Origin: JACRAV01 sp964571235 | GTDB taxonomy: Bacteria; Zixibacteria; MSB-5A5; GN15; FEB-12 | Direction: 5' to 3' | Assembly: GCA_964571235.1 (NCBI GenBank) | Contig: CAZNAI010000007.1 | Coordinates: 269,177-333,176, forward strand | Length of the DNA: 64,000 nt | Shown here: piece by piece, positions 52,857 to 59,384 of the stretch | Layout of the letters: each line of letters begins with the position of its first letter | Position numbering within the stretch: the first letter of the stretch is position 1 | Notes under the pieces: model-generated | Told to the model about the DNA's origin: nothing | Databases searched by the model: none | What the model saw: only the letters and a program-made list of their open reading frames with translations | Position numbers and translations under genes: made by a program

Positions 52857-53177
52857 TTACACATCTTCCACCACCACCGCCGTGCCCCATACCAGGATTT
52901 CACATGCCCCCTGTGCAATACTCGATTGCGCAAATCGAATTGTCACAATGGCATTTGCTCCCAGCGCCTCGGCCTCGGCCACCATCCGGTCAAGCGACTG
53001 CTCGCGCGATTCGGCGATCAGTTTGGTGTAGTTAGTAACTTCGCCCCCCACGATATTTCGCATGAGTGCCATGAAATCCTGTCCGATATGCCGCGCCCGC
53101 ACCGTGTTCCCCTTCACCAGTCCGATTGTTTTCACAATCTTCTTTCCGTGTATTTCGTGCGTGCTGGCTAAAATCAC
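52857..53177 (-). CDS. YbjQ/UPF0145 family protein
   Basis: 106 residues, normal length for the family. MILASTHEIHGKKIVKTIGL, VKGNTVRARHIGQDFMA and the ending EALGANAIVTIRFAQSS...EILVWGTAVVVE are the standard UPF0145 pattern; these proteins form small pentamers of unknown function. ATGA overlap with the anti-sigma-like gene makes it the last gene of a sigma operon. A palindromic repeat directly follows its stop. Confidence 0.9.
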   Translation of the reverse strand: MILASTHEIHGKKIVKTIGLVKGNTVRARHIGQDFMALMRNIVGGEVTNYTKLIAESREQSLDRMVAEAEALGANAIVTIRFAQSSIAQGACEILVWGTAVVVEDV

Positions 53178-53617
53178 TTCTCGACCTCCGAATATCGCTC
53201 ACGTTTGTAGGCAAAGAATCGCTCCCGAACAAGCGAGACAAGCAGAATAATCACGCCAATACAGCCGACAGTCAAACCAAACTTCAGCCACAGCGGTGCT
53301 TCCGGGTTAGCATAAAGACTTGAAAACGCCTGGAACAACCCGAACACCAAGAGAACAACCGCACCCAGCGAGGCCAACACCCATCCCGCGCCACGCTCAA
53401 TCTTCTTATAGAGAGACTGCCAGTATGCCTCCCAGACTTCGTCGGGTAAATCGGCGTATTTCATCTGACCGGTGACCAGTTTCAAGCGGTTGAATTCCTT
53501 CAGTTCGGCTTTCAGCTCGGCGTTACGTTCCAGTTCCTGCTCAAACTCCCGGCGTTCGGCCGGATTCAATTCGTTATCTACGTACCCGGCGAGCAGTTGT
53601 TTCCACCGTTCATCCAT
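53174..53617 (-). CDS. Putative anti-sigma factor without zinc site
   Basis: 147 residues. N-terminal MDERWKQLLAGYVDNELNPA and ERREFEQELERNAELKAEL follow the anti-sigma helical pattern (YVDNEL..AER..FE.EL) but the His/Cys zinc residues of the ZAS motif are absent. Two hydrophobic helices (VLASLGAVVLLVFGLFQAF and FGLTVGCIGVIILLVSLV) place it in the inner membrane; the basic tail (RERFFAYKRERYSEVEK) is cytoplasmic. Overlaps the sigma gene by eight bases and ybjQ by four. Function inferred mainly from position. Confidence 0.75.
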   Translation of the reverse strand: MDERWKQLLAGYVDNELNPAERREFEQELERNAELKAELKEFNRLKLVTGQMKYADLPDEVWEAYWQSLYKKIERGAGWVLASLGAVVLLVFGLFQAFSSLYANPEAPLWLKFGLTVGCIGVIILLVSLVRERFFAYKRERYSEVEK

Positions 53618-54215
53618 GCGCGCCTCCCATGAGCGTGCCCAGTCGCTTCCGGGCGTAGTAGAGGCGCGACATGACTGTCCCCCGCGGGATATTCAAAAGC
53701 TCGGCAATTTCGTCGTACGACATATTCCTGAAATGATAAAGGGTAATGATCTCGCGGTCGTCGAACGACAGCTTGACCAAACAATCGCGCAGTCGCTCGA
53801 TTTCCTCCCGCTTGATCAGATCGCTTTCCGGCGAATCCTCCGCCGAAACGAGGTAGTGAACATCATCAATATCAACTGTGCGCGATTTGGCAACCGTCCG
53901 CCGCTTCAACCATGTCCGCGCCAGATTGGCGATGATCGTGTAGAACCAGGGGAGAAACGGCTGTTCGGGTTTGTAGGTCGCCGCCGAGCGGTAGGCCCGC
54001 AGAAACGCCTCCTGCGAGATATCGTAGGCATCGTCGCGGTTGCCGACCAGCCCAAGCGCGGTCTGATAGGCCATCCGCTTGTGGCGTTCGACCAACAGCC
54101 GAAACGCCTTCTTATCGCCTGATTTCATACTTTCCAACAGCGCAGAATCGGTTGTCATTCCGTCGTCCGTCTCTCCGCCCGACAATCCGGTTTTCGCGGT
54201 CCTTTCACTGGTCAT
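53610..54215 (-). CDS. ECF-type RNA polymerase sigma factor
   Basis: 201 residues from ATG 54215; ATG 54158 (MTTDSALLESMKSGDK) is equally plausible and matches usual family starts. Region 2: FRLLVERHKRMAYQTALGL, DAYDISQEAFLRAYRSA, FLPWFYTIIANLARTWLKRR; region 4: LSFDDREIITLYHFRNM, SYDEIAELLNIPRGTVMSR, LYYARKRLGTLMGG. Heads a three-gene operon with anti-sigma-like and ybjQ genes. Unlike the other two sigma genes I see no AAC...CGTC promoter directly upstream. Confidence 0.92.
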   Translation of the reverse strand: MTSERTAKTGLSGGETDDGMTTDSALLESMKSGDKKAFRLLVERHKRMAYQTALGLVGNRDDAYDISQEAFLRAYRSAATYKPEQPFLPWFYTIIANLARTWLKRRTVAKSRTVDIDDVHYLVSAEDSPESDLIKREEIERLRDCLVKLSFDDREIITLYHFRNMSYDEIAELLNIPRGTVMSRLYYARKRLGTLMGGAHG

Positions 54216-54316
54216 ACCCCTGTAACAGACTATTATTCACCCCTATCAGCAAGTAAATTTTGAGCTTGCTCGGACACCCGGAGCAGGGCTGATTTGGGTA
54301 ATCGCCATATCGATTT

Positions 54317-54384
54317 GACTTCACCCTGAGCTTGTCGAAGGGTCCACGGTTAGGGAGGCTTCGACAGGCTCAGCCTGAAGTCGG
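54317..54384. repeat. Head-to-head pair of TTCGACAAGCTCAG repeats
   Basis: GACTTCACCCTGAGCTTGTC (54317 on) and, inverted, GGCTTCGACAGGCTCAGCCT (54357 on) with GAAGTC beyond: together a long imperfect palindrome that could fold into one extended hairpin. Part of the repeat-filled gap 54216-54630, which otherwise contains no gene. Confidence 0.75.
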
Positions 54385-54425
54385 TTAAGCGCAAAGTGTC
54401 CAAGAGGTGGAGTGTATCGGGAGAG

Positions 54426-54502
54426 CGTCATTGCGAGTGTCCCGCGTCGCGCGGGAACGAAGCAATCACTCTTTGACTTCACCCTGAGCTTGTCGAAGGG
54501 CC
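54426..54502 (+). repeat. CATTGCGAG...GAAGCAATC repeat followed by a TTCGACAAGCTCAG-type repeat
   Basis: 54426-54470: CGTCATTGCGAGTGT, inner hairpin CCCGCGTCGCGCGGG, AACGAAGCAATCACT. 54475-54502: GACTTCACCCTGAGCTTGTC then GAAGGGCC. The first type recurs at 61759-61803 and 63589-63625. Confidence 0.7.
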
Positions 54503-54516
54503 GTTAGAAATTGTGC

Positions 54517-54573
54517 GTGGCGGACACTCCTGTCCGTCGCGAATTGGTAGCCGACCGCTCCGCGGTCGGTTCG
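54517..54573 (+). repeat. GCGGACACTCCTGTCCG and GGTAGCCGACCGC repeats upstream of the DUF1028 gene
   Basis: GGCGGACACTCCTGTCCGTC (54517 on) is matched by CGGACACTTCTGTCCG at 63039-63054; GAATTGGTAGCCGACCGCTC (54541 on) with GCGGTCGGTT is matched at 52678. Both lie within 110 bases of the ATG at 54631. Confidence 0.65.
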
Positions 54574-54630
54574 TGCCGAATACAAAACGCACCGCCTAGC
54601 GGTGTGCTACCAGATAACAGGAGGATTGAC

Positions 54631-55605
54631 ATGCGTAAATCAATCATCATCGGAATGACACTGGCCGCATCAGCGGCATCCGCCACCGACATCCGCCCCA
54701 GCCAAATGGCCCACACCTTTTCCATCGTCTGCTACGACTCCGCCACCGGCCAGTTCGGCGCCGCGGTACAATCGCATTGGTTCAAAGTCGCCGATGTCAT
54801 CTGGGCTGAGCCGGGTGTCGGCGCTGTCGCCACCCAATCGCTGGTCGATTTCACCTACGGCCCCCTCGGGCTTGAAATGCTCCGCCACGGCCGCTCGGCT
54901 TTCGCGACTCTGCAAGGTCTTTTGACCGCCGACTCCAACAACGCCGTCCGCCAGGTCGCCATCATCGATCACACCGGCGCAGTCGCCACCCATACCGGAT
55001 CAAAGTGCATCGCCGAGGCCGGCCACCACACCGGCAAATTCTATTCCTGTCAGGCCAACCTGATGCACAAAAACACCGTCTGGGACGCCATGGCCACTGC
55101 CTTCGCGAACACCAAAGGCGATCTGGCTGAACGCATGATGTCCGCCCTTGAAGCCGCCCAGCGCGAAGGGGGAGACATTCGCGGCAAGCAATCGGCGGCG
55201 ATGATTGTTGTGGCGGCCAAACCGACCGGCATGGTCTGGCGTGACCGACTGGTTGATCTGCGAGTCGACGATTCCCCCGAGCCGCTCCCTGAACTCCGCC
55301 GCCTGTTGAACATCACCCGCGCCTACGATCACATGAACAAAGGCGACGACTACTCCGCGCTGAAGAAATTCGATTCGTCAAATTACGAATACGCCGAGGC
55401 CGCCCGCCTCAATCCCGGCAATCTCGAAATCCAATTCTGGCACGCGGTCGGACTGGTCACCGCCGGCGAGGTCGACAGGTCCCTTCCGATCTTCCACGAA
55501 ATCTTCAAGGCCGACACCCTCTGGCGGGTCCTGATCCCGCGTCTGGTGAAATCAGAGCTACTGCCGAATGAAGAGAAGATTATTCAGAAGATTGTGAAGC
55601 AGTGA
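54631..55605 (+). CDS. Exported DUF1028 protein (Ntn-hydrolase fold) with TPR-like tail
   Basis: 324 residues from ATG 54631, which has AGGAGG at 54619-54624; longer frames upstream run through repeats. Signal peptide MRKSIIIGMTLAASAASA. DUF1028 domain at about 25-240: MAHTFSIVCYDSATGQFGAA, AEPGVGAVATQSLVDFTYG, RQVAIIDHTGAVATHTG, IAEAGHHTGKFYSCQANLM, RDRLVDLRVDDSPEPLPEL. These proteins have an Ntn-hydrolase fold but no proven activity. The C-terminus (about 255-324: YEYAEAARLNPGNLEIQFW, AGEVDRSLPIFHEIF) resembles a TPR module. Stands alone, between repeat-filled gaps. Confidence 0.85.
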   Translation: MRKSIIIGMTLAASAASATDIRPSQMAHTFSIVCYDSATGQFGAAVQSHWFKVADVIWAEPGVGAVATQSLVDFTYGPLGLEMLRHGRSAFATLQGLLTADSNNAVRQVAIIDHTGAVATHTGSKCIAEAGHHTGKFYSCQANLMHKNTVWDAMATAFANTKGDLAERMMSALEAAQREGGDIRGKQSAAMIVVAAKPTGMVWRDRLVDLRVDDSPEPLPELRRLLNITRAYDHMNKGDDYSALKKFDSSNYEYAEAARLNPGNLEIQFWHAVGLVTAGEVDRSLPIFHEIFKADTLWRVLIPRLVKSELLPNEEKIIQKIVKQ

Positions 55606-55613
55606 GACAGTTA

Positions 55614-55681
55614 TTGTAGGTCGAAATCCCTTGCCCCGCTTCAAGCGGGGTCGAGCGATAGCGAGAGGTTTCGACATCTTG
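55614..55681 (+). repeat. TAGGTCGAAA...TTTCGACA long hairpin repeat, copy 2
   Basis: TTGTAGGTCGAAATCCCTTG, inner hairpin CCCCGCTTCAAGCGGGG, then GAGGTTTCGACATCTTG. Starts nine bases after the DUF1028 stop. Confidence 0.75.
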
Positions 55682-55701
55682 AATCGAGATTGTTTTGCCG
55701 C

Positions 55702-55975
55702 GTCCTTCGACAAGCTCAGGATGACGCGTCTCGCAATGACGATGATTGGGGATTCTCTTTCGTAGGTCAACCTCGTCTTCGAGGTTGACATTCCATACCG
55801 AATTCAATACGGGCTTCGACTCCGCTCAGCCCGACGCTGACGCGCCCATCAATCATCATGCGTGAAATTGCAGCATCCCGACAGCTTCGTAAGAGACTAA
55901 GAAGCTGAGCAAAACTGACACTCTAACCTGATGTTGCGGTGATCGGAACGTCGCCCTGAGCGGAGTCGAAGGGCG
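55702..55975. repeat. Cluster of four palindromic repeats between convergent genes
   Basis: In order: GTCCTTCGACAAGCTCAGGA (55702) with a partial inverted CATTGCGAG element to 55745; TTTCGTAGGTCAACCTC, loop GTCTTC, GAGGTTGACA (55758-55790); GGGCTTCGACTCCGCTCAGC (55811-55836); and CGTCGCCCTGAGCGGAGTCG (55948-55975), the last ending five bases from the recN stop. No gene in 55606-55980. Confidence 0.7.
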
Positions 55976-55980
55976 TATGC

Positions 55981-57651
55981 TTATTTCCGCAAAACCTTCT
56001 CCGCCGGCAAGGCCATCATTCGCGACAACTCTTTGGTAATCCCGTCGTAATCCAGATGCGACACCGCAATCACCATCCGGCCGCCCGGCTTTTTCGTCTT
56101 TTCGGCGGCATAATGTGTGTCGGCTAACCGCGCGATTTGGTGCAGATGCGTCACGACTATGACCTGACTCTCTTCAGATAACTTCTTGATCTTCTGTCCA
56201 ACTGCCACCGCCGTCTGTCCGCCGATACCAGCGTCGACTTCGTCGAATACCAACAGCGAATGCAAATGCTTGGAATTTTTCTTCGCCGCACTCTTGAGCG
56301 CCAACAAAACGCGCGAAATTTCTCCACCCGAAGCCGTTTTCACAAGCGACTTGAGCGGCTCGCCCGGATTGGCCGAGAAAACAAACCGCGCCGATTCAAG
56401 GCCGTGCTCGGTCGGACGCACCGCGCGGCCGTCGACAATCACTCCCGACGGATCATCCTCATGAATGAACTCAACATCAAACCCGCCATTGTCGATGGCC
56501 AGTTCACCGAATTCTTTTATGACCAGCTTGCGCAGATACGCCGCCGCCTTAACCCGAAGGTCGTGCAGTTCTTTCGCCTTGCCGACATACGCCGTTTCAA
56601 ACCGTGTCTCGCGCTCTTCAAGTTCGGCGATATACTCTTCGGTGTCCGGATGTTCGCGCAATTTCTTTTGTATATTCTCAAGCGTTTTGACAATAGATTC
56701 TTCCGAGCCGCCATACTTTTTCTTCAGCGCATAGATTTCATCCAGACGAAGATTTATCTCCTCAAGCCGCTTGGGGTCGTCGGTCAGCGAGTTGCCGTAT
56801 TGTTCGAGCGTTCTGCGAATATCTTCTACCCGATAATCAACATCCGCCAATTCAGTCAGCGGCTTATCCAGATATGGATCAATCGCCGCAATCTTGGAAA
56901 GCTCCCGCCGCGCCTGCCTGATCAGTTCCAACACCGAGCCGGCGTCACCATCTAGCAGTTCCTGAATAGCGCCGGCCCCGGCCATGAGCAGGCGTGACGA
57001 ATCCAAGATCTTCCGCTCGCGCAGAAGTTCTTCTTCCTGCCCTGGCTTGATATCGGCCGTTTCTATCTCGCGTTGCTGAAAGAGGAGAAGGTCCCGCTCG
57101 GCGGCATACGATGCCTTTCGGTCGCGCACTCGCCTGAGTTCCCCCAGCGCTCTTTGCCACTGTTCGAACAAATCTTTGACTTCGGCTGAAAGTTTCTCAA
57201 GATCGGCGAACCTGTCGAGGAAGTAGAGGTGATTCTCTTCGTCCATCAGCATCTGGTTGGCATGTTGTCCGACAATCTCAGCAATCGGCGTGGTAACATC
57301 GCGAAGGGTCGTCAATGTCGAATTGGCACCGTTGATCCGGACCTTTGAAGATCCGTCCCGCGTTATCTCGCGTTCAACTGTGATACATTCATTACTGAGA
57401 AAATCTGCAAAGGTCGTCCGGTATGCGGCCGGGAGCTTCGAAACGTCGAACGTCGCGGTTACACTCGCCTTGTCCGCCCCATGCCGGATATACTCTTTGT
57501 CCGCCCGCTCACCCAGCGCCAGGCCGAGCGCGGTCACAATCACCGACTTGCCCGCACCGGTCTCGCCGGTCAATACCGACATCCCCGGGCCAAAGAGGAG
57601 TTCCGCCTCGGTCACCAGGGCGATATTCTGTATTTTCAGTTTCGTGAGCAT
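55981..57651 (-). CDS. recN: DNA repair protein RecN
   Basis: 556 residues, normal length. RecN is an SMC-like ATPase that tethers broken DNA ends in double-strand break repair. Walker A TGETGAGKSVIV at the N-terminus, conserved VRINGANSTLTTLRD and EIVGQHANQMLMDEENHL, long coiled coils in the middle (about 150-370), ABC signature KTASGGEISRVLLAL, Walker B LLVFDEVDAGIGGQTAVAVG, and VVTHLHQIARLADTHY. Its ATG overlaps the dnaG stop by one base (TGATG). Last gene of a mutS2-dnaG-recN run. Confidence 0.97.
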   Translation of the reverse strand: MLTKLKIQNIALVTEAELLFGPGMSVLTGETGAGKSVIVTALGLALGERADKEYIRHGADKASVTATFDVSKLPAAYRTTFADFLSNECITVEREITRDGSSKVRINGANSTLTTLRDVTTPIAEIVGQHANQMLMDEENHLYFLDRFADLEKLSAEVKDLFEQWQRALGELRRVRDRKASYAAERDLLLFQQREIETADIKPGQEEELLRERKILDSSRLLMAGAGAIQELLDGDAGSVLELIRQARRELSKIAAIDPYLDKPLTELADVDYRVEDIRRTLEQYGNSLTDDPKRLEEINLRLDEIYALKKKYGGSEESIVKTLENIQKKLREHPDTEEYIAELEERETRFETAYVGKAKELHDLRVKAAAYLRKLVIKEFGELAIDNGGFDVEFIHEDDPSGVIVDGRAVRPTEHGLESARFVFSANPGEPLKSLVKTASGGEISRVLLALKSAAKKNSKHLHSLLVFDEVDAGIGGQTAVAVGQKIKKLSEESQVIVVTHLHQIARLADTHYAAEKTKKPGGRMVIAVSHLDYDGITKELSRMMALPAEKVLRK

Positions 57652-59384
57652 CAGAGTCCGTAACTTTTCATCTCTTCCAATATCGAGGTCGCCTTATCGT
57701 GATCGCCGGCCGCTTCGGCTTTCGCGAGTTCGTCCTGCAATCGCGTCCGGATTCGCTTTTGCTTTCGCTCCACAAAGTCGCGCGTGCGGGCAATTGCCTC
57801 GCTGTCAATCTTATCAGGTTCCCAGTTCTCGGCCGCCAGTTCGGTGATGGCTGAAATTGCGTCGTTGTCTGAAAATCTGTCAACCAAAGATCGGGCGTCG
57901 ATAGCGCCCGCCTGACGGTACTGATTGACCATCGCGGTATAGACCCGGCGGTACTGGGCCGACTCAAAATCGTCAGGGGACACCTGTAGTATAATATCGT
58001 CAATTGAACCGGGATTATTGAACAGAATAGACAGAAAGTTCCGCTCGAACTTGTTGGTCGAAGTGCCTGTGGCACGGCCGGTTGTGGCTGAGGTGGAAGC
58101 TGAGCCATCACGGCGCTTGGGCCCCGCGGTGAGTAGCTCTGGATTGACTCCCAGAGTATCGGCCGCCTCCTGCATGAAGATAGACCGACGAGTCGGGTCG
58201 GAAATTCGTGCGGCTAGTCCGCCGAGTTCTTTGACCAATTTTTCTTTGGCGATAATGCCTGTCTTTTCAAGAGCGACATCGCGCACCCGAAAGGGGATAT
58301 ACCGGGTTGCGTCATGAAGTAGCTCTTCGATCTTATCTCGTCCCCATTCACGGGCGACTGAATCCGGATCGTGCCCTTGCGGTGCACTGACTACTTTGAC
58401 TTCGAGCCCAGCATCGAACAGCGCATCGACCGACCGTAGCGCCGCATTCTGACCCGCCGAGTCGGCGTCGAAAAAAAGAAAGACATCCTCGGCAAAGCGG
58501 GCCAATAGACGCGCCTGTTGTGGCGTGAACGCGGTCCCCGAGGACGCCACCACATTCTGCACTCCGGTCTGCCAGACCGAGATCAAATCGAAATACCCTT
58601 CAACTACAATCACCGCATTTTTCTCGCGGATAAAATCGCGGGCAAAGTTCAGCCCATACAACACATTCCCTTTGCTGTACAGGGGAGTCTCCGGCGAATT
58701 GATATACTTGGCCGCCTCTCCTTTCTTGAGAGTCCGCCCGCCAAACGCAATCGGTTTGCCGGTGAGATTGAAAATCGGGATCATCAAGCGCGTGCGAAAC
58801 CGGTCGAAATACTTTTGGGTCTTATCTGATAAGAGCGCCAGTCCGGCTTTGGACAAGTCATCGCCGCTCAGATCTTTCGACGCCGCGAATTTCAACAGCC
58901 CGTCCCACTCCTCGCCGGAAAGCCCAAGCGAAAACTGCTCGATACTTTCGTCGGTGATTCCCCGCTTGGTGCGCAGATAGGAATCGAGCACCACTTTGTA
59001 CTTTGGAAGGCGCAGTTGCTTCTTGAAATATTCCACCGCCACAGTGTGCGCAAAGTTCAGTTTTTCGGTTTCCTCGCGCTGAAAGTCCCGCTCGGTTTCC
59101 CGAATGACGATGTTTGCCTTCGCCGCCAGATGCCGTACGGCCTCGACAAACGACATCTTCTCATGCTCGATCAGAAACGTTATCGCATTCCCGCCCTTGC
59201 CACATCCGAAACAGTGAAAAATCTGACGGTCCGGATTTACCTGAAACGACGGCGTCTTTTCCGTATGAAACGGACAGACTGCCCAAAACGCCCGCCCCTT
59301 CTTTTTCAGGCGCAGATACTCACCGACAATTTGCACAATGTCGGTCGCCTGGCGAATCTGATCTATCGTCTCGGGAGGTATCAT
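57651..59384 (-). CDS. dnaG: DNA primase
   Basis: 577 residues. DnaG makes RNA primers for replication. N-terminal zinc domain CPFHTEKTPSF...FHCFGCGKGGNA (CHC2 type), core KRGITDESIEQFSLG and IPIFNLTGKPIAFGGR, TOPRIM domain VVVEGYFDLISVWQTGV, ASSGTAFTPQQARLL and FFDADSAGQNAAL, and a helical C-terminal helicase-binding region (about 440-577). Overlaps mutS2 by four bases (ATGA). The usual neighbours rpsU and rpoD are absent here. Confidence 0.96.
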   Translation of the reverse strand: MIPPETIDQIRQATDIVQIVGEYLRLKKKGRAFWAVCPFHTEKTPSFQVNPDRQIFHCFGCGKGGNAITFLIEHEKMSFVEAVRHLAAKANIVIRETERDFQREETEKLNFAHTVAVEYFKKQLRLPKYKVVLDSYLRTKRGITDESIEQFSLGLSGEEWDGLLKFAASKDLSGDDLSKAGLALLSDKTQKYFDRFRTRLMIPIFNLTGKPIAFGGRTLKKGEAAKYINSPETPLYSKGNVLYGLNFARDFIREKNAVIVVEGYFDLISVWQTGVQNVVASSGTAFTPQQARLLARFAEDVFLFFDADSAGQNAALRSVDALFDAGLEVKVVSAPQGHDPDSVAREWGRDKIEELLHDATRYIPFRVRDVALEKTGIIAKEKLVKELGGLAARISDPTRRSIFMQEAADTLGVNPELLTAGPKRRDGSASTSATTGRATGTSTNKFERNFLSILFNNPGSIDDIILQVSPDDFESAQYRRVYTAMVNQYRQAGAIDARSLVDRFSDNDAISAITELAAENWEPDKIDSEAIARTRDFVERKQKRIRTRLQDELAKAEAAGDHDKATSILEEMKSYGL

